The notes under the pieces were generated by a model, which worked only from the letters and a program-made list of their open reading frames with translations, had not been told where the DNA came from and searched no databases. Shown one piece after another: positions 1 to 7,639 of a stretch of DNA of 64,000 nt (position 1 is the first letter of the stretch; each line of letters begins with the position of its first letter). Source of the stretch: JBBSBL01 sp963735885 (GTDB lineage: Bacteria; Actinomycetota; Thermoleophilia; Solirubrobacterales; Solirubrobacteraceae); contig CAVTMP010000010.1 of assembly GCA_963735885.1 (NCBI GenBank), positions 62,001 through 126,000 on the forward strand, written 5' to 3'. The translations under genes and the position numbers were made by a program.

Positions 1-1008
1 GAACGTCCGCCCGACGTCGTCGAGGGTCCGCGGGTGCTCGCCGCCGAGCCCGTAGCGCAGCTCGAGCACGCGGCGCTCGCGGTAGGAGAGGTTCTCGAGC
101 GCCTCGCGCAGCGCCTCCTTCGTGAGGGTCTCCGCGGCGCGCTCGTAGGGCGACTCGGCCCGCTCGTCGGCGATGAACTGGCCGAACTCGGACTCCTCCT
201 CGTCGCCGACCGGCTTCTCGAGCGACACCGGCGCCTGGGCCGAGCGCTTGATCGACTCGACCTCCTCCGGGTCGATGCCGGTGACCTCGGCGATCTCGTC
301 GGCGGTGGGCTCGCGCCCGAGCTCGGTCACGAGCTTGCGCTCCGCGCGGCCGATCTTGTTGAGCTTCTCGACGACGTGGACCGGGATGCGGATGGTTCGC
401 GCCTTGTCGGCCAGCGCGCGGGCGATGGCCTGGCGGATCCACCACGTGGCGTAGGTCGAGAACTTGAAGCCCTTGCGGTAGTCGAACTTCTCGGCCGCGC
501 GGACGAGGCCGAGCGTGCCCTCCTGGATGAGATCGAGGAAGGGCAGGCCCTGGTTGCGGTAGTTCTTGGCGATCGAGACGACGAGGCGGAGGTTCGACTC
601 GACCATCTTCTGCTTGGCGTCGAGGTCGCCCTTCTCGATGCGCTTCGCGAGGTCGACCTCCTCCTGGGCGGTGAGCAGGCGGACCTTGCCGATGTCCTTC
701 AGGAACAGCTGGAGCGAGTCCGTCGTCATGTCGGCCTTGAGGTCGAGACCGACCTTCGCCTTGCGACGGGTGCGCTTGTCGGGGGCGCGCTCGACCTCGG
801 AGGCCGGCGCGGCGGTCTGCGGATCGTCGTCGACGAGCTCGATCTCGGCCTTCTCGAGGTAGCCGTGCAGCTCCTCGACGTCGGCCTCGTCGAAGTCCAG
901 CTCGGAGACCGCGGTGCGGACCTCGCCGTAGGTCAGGACGCCGATCTGCTGACCGCGGGTCATGAGGCCCTTGACCTCTTCCAGTTCCTGCCACTCAGCT
1001 ACAGACAT
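1..1008 (-). CDS. sigA: Primary RNA polymerase sigma factor SigA/RpoD (C-terminus cut by window edge)
   Basis: Housekeeping sigma-70 factor that gives RNA polymerase promoter specificity. The first 336 codons are present and the frame runs off the left edge in region 4. Reading from the start, a short acidic N-terminal segment is followed by region 1.2 (LQLFLKDIGKVRLLT), region 2 (LPFLDLIQEGTLGLVRA, then FDYRKGFKFSTYATWWIRQA, then RTIRIPVHVVE), region 3, and the start of region 4 (YRERRVLELRYGLGGEHPRT). The ATG at 1008 gives MSVAEWQELEEV; a second in-frame ATG lies 15 codons in but would remove part of the N-terminal domain. The family identity is not in doubt. Only the last helix-turn-helix residues are missing. 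Confidence 0.97.
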   Translation of the reverse strand, partial: MSVAEWQELEEVKGLMTRGQQIGVLTYGEVRTAVSELDFDEADVEELHGYLEKAEIELVDDDPQTAAPASEVERAPDKRTRRKAKVGLDLKADMTTDSLQLFLKDIGKVRLLTAQEEVDLAKRIEKGDLDAKQKMVESNLRLVVSIAKNYRNQGLPFLDLIQEGTLGLVRAAEKFDYRKGFKFSTYATWWIRQAIARALADKARTIRIPVHVVEKLNKIGRAERKLVTELGREPTADEIAEVTGIDPEEVESIKRSAQAPVSLEKPVGDEEESEFGQFIADERAESPYERAAETLTKEALREALENLSYRERRVLELRYGLGGEHPRTLDDVGRTF

Positions 1009-1118
1009 GGGTTCCGTTCTCGTGGGCGCTCCCGGCCCCGTCGAGGGTCGGCCTCGGCCGACACCGTGTCCGACACGACGTCAGGAGGGCGCAGGTCCGC
1101 AATTCAATGTCACTGCCG

Positions 1119-1147
1119 AGCGTAGGCGCTGCCCGAAGTGAATTCAA
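1119..1147 (-). promoter_or_regulatory. Predicted sigma-70 promoter of sigA
   Basis: On the minus strand TTGAAT (1147-1142) is followed after exactly 17 bases by TACGCT (1124-1119), a good match to -35 and -10 boxes. It would start transcription near 1112 and give sigA a leader of about 100 nt. That leader contains overlapping GACAC/GTGTC dyads at 1060-1077. The call rests on motif and spacing only. Confidence 0.5.
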
Positions 1148-1282
1148 GGTGAACGGCACCCCGCTCCGGACCGCCTCGCTGACTCCATCTACGTCCGGAG
1201 GGCGGCCTTGTTTCATGAACGCGCGCGAACGCGCAGGGTTGCGGCGGCCCGCCGGGCCCGCGTGCGGCATGATGGACGCCGA

Positions 1283-1630
1283 ATGGCCGACGACCCCGAG
1301 ATCATGGGCAGCCTCCCCCGCACCCGCCCCCAGCGCCGCAGCCCCCGCCGGGCCGGGGCCCCGGCGACGCCCCCCGCGGCGACCGCCCCGGACGGCGCCG
1401 CCCGGCCCCGCGCCCGCCCGCGGCCCGTGCGGACCGCGGCCCCGGAGACGAAGGTCGCCGGCGCGGCGGCGCGGTCCCGCCCCGCCACCGACCCGGCCGG
1501 TCGCGCCGGGCCGGCCCCGGGGGAGCTCCTCGGCACCGCGCTGCGCGCGGCCGGCGAGATCGCCGAGATCGGCCTCTCGGTCGGCACCCAGGCGCTGCGC
1601 GGCGCGCTCGAGCGCCTGCCCCGCCCGTAG
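1283..1630 (+). CDS. Small conserved basic protein of unknown function
   Basis: A 115-residue protein starting MADDPEIMGSLPRTRPQRRS and ending GALERLPRP. The N-terminal two thirds is low-complexity, rich in Arg, Pro and Ala, and probably disordered. The last ~35 residues form a predicted helix with the pattern LxVGTQALRxALxRLPRP. I recall similar proteins, with an N-terminal PEIMGSLPRTRPQRRS box and a C-terminal LPRP, being common in Thermoleophilia, but no function is known to me. The ATG at 1283 was preferred to upstream in-frame starts because the recognisable N-terminal box begins there. It is transcribed away from sigA and ends just before a riboswitch leader. Confidence 0.6.
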   Translation: MADDPEIMGSLPRTRPQRRSPRRAGAPATPPAATAPDGAARPRARPRPVRTAAPETKVAGAAARSRPATDPAGRAGPAPGELLGTALRAAGEIAEIGLSVGTQALRGALERLPRP

Positions 1631-1684
1631 GCGCCGCCGGCCCGACCGGGCGCCCGTCCGCCCGGGTCACGCGTCGCGGTCACG

Positions 1685-1845
1685 TATACTCGCCGGCGCC
1701 AGCCGAACGGTCGCCGCCCCAGCGGGCGACCGACGGGGGACCCGATCGCGAGCCGCCAGGCCCGCCGGGGCGAATCGACCGGATGTCCGGTCGTAGCGGC
1801 GCTCTCGAGCGTCGCGAGCCCGTCAGCTCACCCCGCAGGCTCGCC
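1685..1845 (+). promoter_or_regulatory. c-di-AMP riboswitch (ydaO/yuaA type) with TATACT -10 box
   Basis: The leader of the RlpA-like gene carries the conserved blocks of the ydaO-yuaA aptamer in order: GCCGAACGG (1702-1710), GACGGGGGACCC (1732-1743), GGGGCGAATC (1767-1776) and GAGCCCGTCAGCTCACCCCGC (about 1817-1837), with variable hairpins between them. A TATACT -10-like box (1685-1690) lies just upstream, so the RNA would begin close to the aptamer. In actinobacteria this class is known to bind cyclic di-AMP and to sit ahead of rpf and peptidoglycan-hydrolase genes, which fits the downstream gene. I identified it by eye from the consensus and ran no covariance model. Confidence 0.88.
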
Positions 1846-1852
1846 GACCCCC

Positions 1853-2563
1853 ATGAGGACCCGCTCCGTTCACGCGACGCTCGTCGCCGCGCTCGCCCTG
1901 AGCGCGCCGTTCGCCCTGCCCGGCGCCGCCACGGCCGCCGACGGCGGGGCCTCCCCCGACCTGCTGCCGGGCTACACGCGAGCCGTGGGGTCCGACGGCA
2001 TGGAGCTGCTCGCCCCCTCCACCGCGCTGCTGCGCCGGCGGGTCCGGCTTGCCGGCCGGGCGCCCCGACGCCCCGCCGGCACCCCGGTGGTGATCGAGCG
2101 GCGGGACGCCGCGAAGGGCTGGATCGTCGCGGCGCGGACCCGCGTCGGGAGCGACGCGCGCTTCGCCGCGGCCTGGCGGAGCGGCCGCGTCGGCCGGGTC
2201 GTGCTCCGGGTCCGCGTCGAGGCCGGCGGGGCGCGCGGCGCCGCCGAGGCGCCGGCGGTCCGGGTCACCGTGTTCAAGCCGGCGCTGGCCTCGTGGTTCG
2301 CGCCGCAGCGGGGCGCCAAGGACGAGCGCACCGCCTGTGGCACGCGCTTTCGCGCGGGCACGCTCGGCGTCGCGCACAAGACGCTGCCCTGCGGCACCCG
2401 GGTGACCTTCAGCTATCACGGGACGACGATCGTCCTGCCGGTCATCGACCGCGGGCCGTACGTCGCCGGCCGGGAGTGGGACCTCACGATCGCCGCGGCG
2501 CGGGCCATCGGCCTCGACGCGGCGGGCGTCGGGAGCGTCGGCGCACTCGTGTTGCGCGGCTAG
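1853..2563 (+). CDS. Secreted RlpA-like double-psi beta-barrel protein
   Basis: A 236-residue exported protein. It has a typical signal peptide (basic MRTRS, hydrophobic core to about residue 28, ATAAD cleavage region). A beta-rich middle follows, and the C-terminal ~90 residues are an RlpA/expansin-like double-psi beta-barrel, with ASWFAPQRG, TACGTRF, AHKTLPCGTRVTF and VIDRGPYVAGREWDLT. This fold occurs in septal lytic transglycosylases and in resuscitation-promoting-factor partners that remodel peptidoglycan. The aspartate in VIDRGP is the usual conserved acid. The ATG at 1853 lies 8 bases after the riboswitch, so expression probably responds to cyclic di-AMP. The wall-remodelling role is inferred from fold and regulation. 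Confidence 0.85.
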   Translation: MRTRSVHATLVAALALSAPFALPGAATAADGGASPDLLPGYTRAVGSDGMELLAPSTALLRRRVRLAGRAPRRPAGTPVVIERRDAAKGWIVAARTRVGSDARFAAAWRSGRVGRVVLRVRVEAGGARGAAEAPAVRVTVFKPALASWFAPQRGAKDERTACGTRFRAGTLGVAHKTLPCGTRVTFSYHGTTIVLPVIDRGPYVAGREWDLTIAAARAIGLDAAGVGSVGALVLRG

Positions 2564-2634
2564 CCGCGACCACGGGCGGAGACGCGACCGCCCGGTCGGG
2601 CCGGAGAGGCCGCGCGGCCGGCGCCAGGCGCGGG

Positions 2635-3722
2635 TCAGCCGACCAGCCGCGGACCGGCGGGCGGCGGCGGATCGTCGCCGGTCGAGACGCGGACGCCCGC
2701 CGCGCGGGCGGCGAGGGCCGACTCGTCGGCGGCGCCCACGAGTCCGTCGGCGTCCCAGGCGTCCTCGCCGTAGACCGCGATCCCGACGGACACCGCGAGC
2801 GGAGCACCCTGGGGCGCGGCGGTCTCGGCGACGGCGTCGGCGAGGCGCCCGGCCAGCGCCTCGGCGCCCCGCCGGCCGGTGCCGGCGGCGATCACCCAGA
2901 CGCGCCCCGCCTCCTCGCACCCGATGACGTCCGGGCGTCGCAGCGCGCTGCGGATCGCCCGGCCCGCGGCGCCGAGCGCCACGGGACCGCCGGGCTCGAC
3001 CGTCGTGAGGCGCTCGTGATCGTCCACCTCGACGAGCAGCAGCGAGAGGCCGCTCCCGCCCGAGGCGGCGCCCGCGACGTGCTCCTCGACCGCGCCGAGC
3101 CAGCCGCGGTCCTCCCGGCGGCGGGCGGCGCGGACGCGGCGTCGGGCACGGCGGCGAGCGGCGCCGTTCGCGGCGCGGCCTCGTCGCGACCGACCACCGG
3201 CTCCGCGTCGCCTGACGGCGCCGCCGCGCCCTCCGCCGGCGTCACCGCGTCGGCGCCCGCTCCGGCCGAGGCGAGCGCCGCGGCGCGCACGGTCCCGGCG
3301 ATGTGCGCGATCCGGTCGGCGAGGTCTCCGATCTGCTCGGGGCTGGGCCGTGGAAGGCAGGCGAGCGCCGCGGCCCAGACCACGGCGCGGAGGTCGTCGA
3401 TCGCCGCCGCCGCGGCGACCGGTCCGGCGGCCCCCGCCAGCGCCCCGGCCCGGCCGGCGAGCGGGCGCAGGTCGCCGCCGGGCCCGAGCCGGGCCAGGTC
3501 GGCGTCGGAGGCCAGCGCGCGGACCACGGCCGCGATGAGCATCGGCGCGTCGCGGGCGAGGTCGGCGGCGGGCACGCGCGCCGCCGCCTCGAGCGCACGA
3601 TCCTCGAGCAGCGCGAGCAGCCAGCCGCGGGCGAGGTCCCGGGCGCCGTCGGCGAGCAGCGCGTCGACCGGCGCGTCGGCGACGGGCCGCGGGCGGCGAG
3701 GTCGCGGCGTCCCGGGCGACAT
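2635..3722 (-). CDS. Degenerate GGDEF-like protein, frameshifted
   Basis: Two overlapping minus-strand frames belong to one protein. The ATG at 3722 opens an Ala/Arg-rich helical N-terminal region (about 165 residues). The C-terminal frame (to stop 2635) reads as a nucleotide-cyclase-like domain, with LSLLLVEVDDHERL, RPDVIGCEEAGRVWVI, LAGRLADAV and LAVSVGIAVYGED. The frames must switch between about 3230 and 3110; the offset needs a net -1 (or two +1) change. The residues where a cyclase has GGDEF read CEEAGR, so diguanylate cyclase activity is unlikely. A sensory or binding role is possible but unproven. The shift may be a sequence error, since other genes here show similar ones. Confidence 0.6.
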
Positions 3723-3802
3723 GGCGGCATTCCTACCAGCCGTGGGGGACGCGGGCGGGGATCTCGGGAAGGCTCATACCGGCGCCCGACGAACATGGAC
3801 AC

Positions 3803-4996
3803 GTGCCCGCACCGCCGCTCCGTGTCGAGTCCGCCCGGGCGCTGGTGCTGGAGGCCGTCCGCGTCCTCGACGCCGAGCCCGTGCCGGTGGACGGCGCCCT
3901 CGATCGCGTGCTCGCGCGCGACGTGCGCTCGGCCGGGGACGTCCCGCCCTTCGCGAACGCCGCGATGGACGGCTACGCGGTCCGCGCCGGGCCGGCCGGG
4001 CGCACGCTGCCGATCGTCGGCGAGTCGCGGGCGGGCGCACCGGCCCGGGGGCCGGCCGGGCCCGATGCGGCGATCCGCATCTCCACGGGGGCGGCGATGC
4101 CGGCGGGGGCCGACGCCGTCGTCCCGCTCGAGCGCGCCGAGGAGCGCGACGGCCGCGTCCGCCTCGACGTGGCCGCCGCCCCCGGCGCGAACGTCCGGGC
4201 GGCGGGGGAGGACATGCGCGCCGGCGACGTCGTCCTGCGCGCCGGCACGCCGCTCGCGCCCGCCGCGCTCGGGGTGGCGGTCGGCGCCGGCGCCGCGGCG
4301 GTGGCCTGCGCGCGGCGGCCACGGGTGGCGGTCCTCTGCACCGGCGACGAGCTGCGCGGGCCGGGCGAGCCGCTCGGCCCCGGCGAGATCCACAACTCGA
4401 ACCTCGTCACGCTCGCGGCCCTGAGCGCCCGCGCCGGGGCCGAGGTCGTGGCGGCGCGGCGCGTGGGCGACGACCGCGACGCGACCGAGGCGGCGCTGCG
4501 GGACGCGCTCGAGACGGTCGACGTGCTCGCGGTCTCGGGCGGGGTGTCGGTCGGCCCGCACGATCACGTCAAGCCGGCGCTGGCCGCACTGGGCGTGGAG
4601 GAGGTCTTCTGGCGGGTGGCGCTGCGGCCGGGCCGGCCGACGTGGTTCGGGCGGCGCGGCGAGCGGCTCGTGTTCGGTCTGCCCGGCAACCCGGTGTCGG
4701 CCATGGTGACGTTCCTGCTCTTCGCCCGGCCGGCGCTGCGCGCGCTTCAGGGGGCGCCACCGGACGCGACCCGGGAGCGCGCGGTGCTCGTCGACCAGCT
4801 CCCGCGCAACCCGGAGCGCGACGAGGCGGTGCGGGTCCGCCTCGAGCGCGGCGAGGGGGCTCCGCGTGCCGAGCCGACGGGGCCGCAGGGCTCCCACGTC
4901 CTCACCTCGATGCTCGAGGCCGACGGGCTGGCGCTCGTCCCGGCCGGCGCCGATCCGCTGCCGGCCGGCACCACGGTCACCGTCGAGCGGATCTAG
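3803..4996 (+). CDS. moeA: Molybdopterin molybdotransferase MoeA
   Basis: Inserts molybdate into adenylylated molybdopterin in the last step of molybdenum cofactor synthesis. The 397-residue protein has the usual MoeA order. The N-terminal substrate region holds PPFANAAMDGYAVRA and the STGAAMPAGADAVVPLE box. The MoaB/Mog-like domain has CTGDEL, GEIHNSNL, AVSGGVSVGPHDHVKPAL and FGLPGNPVSAMVTFLLFARP. A C-terminal beta domain follows. The GTG at 3803 was chosen because the only nearby upstream ATG (3795) is out of frame. Its stop shares the tetramer CTAG with the stop of the convergent MerR gene. No other moa/moe gene is in view, so the molybdoenzyme served is unknown. Confidence 0.95.
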   Translation: MPAPPLRVESARALVLEAVRVLDAEPVPVDGALDRVLARDVRSAGDVPPFANAAMDGYAVRAGPAGRTLPIVGESRAGAPARGPAGPDAAIRISTGAAMPAGADAVVPLERAEERDGRVRLDVAAAPGANVRAAGEDMRAGDVVLRAGTPLAPAALGVAVGAGAAAVACARRPRVAVLCTGDELRGPGEPLGPGEIHNSNLVTLAALSARAGAEVVAARRVGDDRDATEAALRDALETVDVLAVSGGVSVGPHDHVKPALAALGVEEVFWRVALRPGRPTWFGRRGERLVFGLPGNPVSAMVTFLLFARPALRALQGAPPDATRERAVLVDQLPRNPERDEAVRVRLERGEGAPRAEPTGPQGSHVLTSMLEADGLALVPAGADPLPAGTTVTVERI

Positions 4997-5853
4997 GCGG
5001 CGGCGCGCAGGTCCGCCGCCTCGACGTAGGCGACGATCCGGTTGGTGAGGGCGGTGAGGGAGGGCGCCGGGGACTCCACGGCCAGGGGGCGCTCGGCCAG
5101 CAGCGACTCGAGCTCGGCGCCGAGCGCCGCGTCGTGGCGCCCGGCGAGGCGCGCCGCCACCTCGGACGCGCGCCGGACGACACCGGGATCGACGGTCCAC
5201 ATGGACTCGAAGCGGCGCTCGCCGTCGTGCGGGCCGCCGCGCTCCGCCGCCCCCGGCTGCTCCCAGGCGAGCAGGCAGGCGGCGTAGCCGGGAGCGTCCA
5301 CGACGACCGCCCACTCGTTCCCGAGCGCGTCCTCCGGGTCGATCGGCACCTCGATCGGCCGGCGGGCCGGCCGACGCTCGCGCGGGAAGTCGGCGAACAC
5401 CACCGCCGCGTCGGCCATCTGCGCGATGCGCGCGTAGCGCGGCTCGACCGCCCGGTAGAAGGCCTCGTGCTGGAAGGCCCCGAAGCAGATCGGGGCGGCG
5501 GCGTGCGCCATCGCCTCGTGCTCGATCGCGCGGCTCAGCGCGTGGAGCGTGGGCTTGCGCAGCACCTGGGCGCGTGGCGCGTCGGGCGCCGTGGCCACCT
5601 CGGCGTAGATCGAGGGCCGATCCGTCGGGCCGCCCGCGGCCCGGGCCCGCTCGATGGCCGCGGGGATCGACAGCCCGCGGTCGCGATAGGCGACCGCCCG
5701 CCGCAGCGTCTGCACGTCGTCGGCGGCGTAGCGACGATACCCGCCGGCGGTGCGCCCGGGCTCGGGGAAGCCGTAGCGCTGCTCCCACATCCGGATCGTT
5801 CCCGCCGCGAGGCCGGTCTGCTCGGCGACGTCCCTGATGGCCAGCTCGCTCAA
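4993..5853 (-). CDS. MerR-family regulator with DICT sensory domain
   Basis: A 286-residue one-component regulator. The N-terminal MerR winged helix-turn-helix (SELAIRDVAEQTGLAAGTIR, then MWEQRYGFPEPGRTAGGYRR) is joined to a C-terminal ~200-residue domain resembling DICT sensory domains (HALSRAIEHEA, FGAFQHEAFYR, VVFADFP, NEWAVVVDAPGYAACLLAWE). I chose the TTG at 5853 because it puts Ser-Glu-Leu-Ala-Ile at the start, as in MerR proteins; an upstream GTG/ATG extension would add an unconserved AT-rich-coded stretch. A dyad lies 16 bases upstream. The ligand of DICT domains is not established. The divergent NAD(P)-binding gene is the likely target along with autoregulation. Confidence 0.85.
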   Translation of the reverse strand: MSELAIRDVAEQTGLAAGTIRMWEQRYGFPEPGRTAGGYRRYAADDVQTLRRAVAYRDRGLSIPAAIERARAAGGPTDRPSIYAEVATAPDAPRAQVLRKPTLHALSRAIEHEAMAHAAAPICFGAFQHEAFYRAVEPRYARIAQMADAAVVFADFPRERRPARRPIEVPIDPEDALGNEWAVVVDAPGYAACLLAWEQPGAAERGGPHDGERRFESMWTVDPGVVRRASEVAARLAGRHDAALGAELESLLAERPLAVESPAPSLTALTNRIVAYVEAADLRAAA

Positions 5854-5868
5854 GATGTGCAGATAGAC

Positions 5869-5885
5869 TTGAACATCGTGTACAA
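5869..5885. promoter_or_regulatory. Candidate MerR operator (7-3-7 dyad)
   Basis: TTGAACA-TCG-TGTACAA is a near-perfect inverted repeat (TTGnACA-3-TGTnCAA) in a locally AT-rich patch, inside the divergent intergenic region between the MerR-DICT gene and the NAD(P)-binding gene. MerR regulators typically bind such dyads within their own promoter. The assignment is by position and symmetry only. Confidence 0.5.
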
Positions 5886-5972
5886 AGATACTCCCCGGGA
5901 TGGACGACCCGGATACGGCGCGGTCCCGAGCGCAGGTCAATCCGCCCCGACCCGACCGCCCGTACCCGGCAC

Positions 5973-6875
5973 GTGAACCGCCAGCGCACCGTCCTCGTCA
6001 CGGGTGCCACGGGATACGTGGGCGGCCGCCTCGCCCCGGCGCTGACCCGGCGCGGTCACGCGGTCCGGATGCTGGCCCGCCGCCCGGAGCGCGCCGAGGT
6101 CCCGTCCGGGGCCGAGGTGATGCGCGGCGACGTGCTGACCGGGGCCGGGCTGCCCGAGGCGATGGCCGGCGTCGACGTCGCCTACTACCTCGTCCACTCG
6201 ATGGGCCGCGGCGGCGGCAGCGGCGACTTCGCCGAGCGCGATCGGCGTGCCGCGCGAACGTTCGCGCGCGCGGCGCGGGAGGCCGGCGTCGAGCGCGTGG
6301 TCTATCTCGGCGGGCTCCCGTCGGCCACCGGCGGGGAGTCGCACCACCTGCGCAGCCGGCACGAGACCGCCGAGATCCTCGCCGCCGAGGGGCCGCCGCT
6401 GTCCTATGCGCGCGCGGCGATGGTGATCGGCGCGGGGAGCGCCTCGTTCGAGATGCTGCGCCATCTCGTCGAGCGCCTGCCGGTGATGATCACCCCGCGC
6501 TGGCTCGACACGCGCTCGCAGCCGATCGCGATCGGCGACGTGGTCGACGCGCTCGTCGCGCTCGGCGAGCGCGAGGACACCGTCGCGGAGGCGCAGCTCG
6601 GCGGCGCCGAGGTCCTAACCTACCGCGACATGCTGCGCCGCTTCGCGCGGGTCGTCGGGCGGCGCCCACCGCTCGTCGTCCGGGTGCCGGTCCTCTCGCC
6701 CCGCCTCTCCTCCTACTGGGTGGCGCTGGTCACGCCCGTGGAGGCCGGCCTCGTCAAGCCGCTGGTGGACGGGCTGCGCTCGGAGATGGTCGTGCGCGCG
6801 GCGCCGCCGGCCGGGATCAACGACCACCCGGCGGACTTCGAGGCCGCGGTCCGCGCGGCCCTGGCCGGCCGGTGA
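5973..6875 (+). CDS. NAD(P)-binding NmrA/YbjT-like atypical SDR
   Basis: A 300-residue Rossmann-fold protein of the extended/atypical SDR type. It shows VLVTGATGYVGGRLAPAL at the N-terminus (TGxxGxxG motif), an MRGDV box, VDVAYYLVHSM, RVVYLGGL, and SYARAAMVIGAGS where active-site residues normally lie; a full YxxxK catalytic pair is not obvious. Proteins of this type bind NAD(P)H and act as redox sensors or as reductases of unknown substrates. The GTG at 5973 gives the conserved start just before beta-1. The gene overlaps the next one by 4 bases (GTGA) and diverges from the MerR-DICT regulator, suggesting a small regulated unit. Confidence 0.8.
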   Translation: MNRQRTVLVTGATGYVGGRLAPALTRRGHAVRMLARRPERAEVPSGAEVMRGDVLTGAGLPEAMAGVDVAYYLVHSMGRGGGSGDFAERDRRAARTFARAAREAGVERVVYLGGLPSATGGESHHLRSRHETAEILAAEGPPLSYARAAMVIGAGSASFEMLRHLVERLPVMITPRWLDTRSQPIAIGDVVDALVALGEREDTVAEAQLGGAEVLTYRDMLRRFARVVGRRPPLVVRVPVLSPRLSSYWVALVTPVEAGLVKPLVDGLRSEMVVRAAPPAGINDHPADFEAAVRAALAGR

Positions 6876-7639
6876 CGGCGGCGCTCGTCGCCGGGGTCGG
6901 CGCCCTGGCGGCGCTGGCGGCCACCGCGTGGCGGATGCTCCACCGGCGCGCGCTGGTGCCACGGGCGGTCGTCTCCGGACTGCGCGACGACACGCGAATC
7001 GACTCCCGCGGCGCCGTGCGCTCGGTGCAGGCGGCCACCGTCTCGGTGCCGGTCGACGAGATCGGGGCGCTCTGGACACCGGCGTCGCTCGAGCGCCTGG
7101 CGCGGACGTACTGGCGGTTCCTGACCCGGGTCACGCTCGGGCTCATCCGCGTGAGGTACACCGAGACCCAGCGCACCGTCGTCCTGCTCTTCCGCCCCCT
7201 GCGGCTCCTCCGCTTCCAGGCGCCCGAGTACCAGATGGACGAGCGCCGCGGGATCGTCCGCTGGCGGATCGAGGACGGGATCCTCGTCGCGGGCCGCGGC
7301 CGCGACGGCGACGGCTACCTGCAGATCGACGTCGAGCGCGCCGGCCCGTCACCGGAGCGGCCCGGCGAGGAGACGCTGGACGTCGAGGTCGAGGTCGCGA
7401 ACTTCTACCCCGCGATCGCCTCCGGGCTCTCGCGCTGGATCTACGCCAACACCCAGTCGGCGATCCACGTGTTCGTCACCTACGGGTTCCTGCGCTCGCT
7501 CGCCCGGCTGGACCTCGCGGAGTCGCGGGTGGGGCGGTTCGCGGAGATCTCGGAGCTGCCCGACCCGCCGCCCGCCGGCGAGTCGGCGCCCGCCGGCGTC
7601 GGCGGTCTGAGCGCGGCTACCCGTAGCGGCCGCCGGTGA
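6872..7639 (+). CDS. Membrane-anchored protein of unknown function
   Basis: A 255-residue protein starting at the GTG inside the GTGA overlap with the NAD(P)-binding gene. The N-terminus (VTAALVAGVGALAALAATAW) is one hydrophobic helix, probably an anchor. The rest is a soluble alpha/beta domain with FLTRVTLGLIRVRYTE, FRPLRLLRFQAPEY, GIVRWRIEDGILV and FYPAIASGLSRWIYANTQ. I do not recognise the family; the beta-strand-rich pattern and the partner gene would fit a lipid- or ligand-binding domain, but this is a guess. Its last 23 bases overlap the convergent glpX gene. Confidence 0.65.
   Translation: MTAALVAGVGALAALAATAWRMLHRRALVPRAVVSGLRDDTRIDSRGAVRSVQAATVSVPVDEIGALWTPASLERLARTYWRFLTRVTLGLIRVRYTETQRTVVLLFRPLRLLRFQAPEYQMDERRGIVRWRIEDGILVAGRGRDGDGYLQIDVERAGPSPERPGEETLDVEVEVANFYPAIASGLSRWIYANTQSAIHVFVTYGFLRSLARLDLAESRVGRFAEISELPDPPPAGESAPAGVGGLSAATRSGRR

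Noticed and set aside
34..1125. Long plus-strand open frame opposite sigA
   Set aside because: It is the antisense shadow of the sigma factor; its Leu/Arg-rich low-complexity product matches no family, while the minus strand encodes unmistakable sigma-70 motifs.
1783..5976. Open frame of about 1,400 codons on the plus strand
   Set aside because: It runs through rlpA-like, moeA and antisense regions and is produced by scarcity of stop codons at this GC content. Its product is Arg/Gly/Ala low-complexity.
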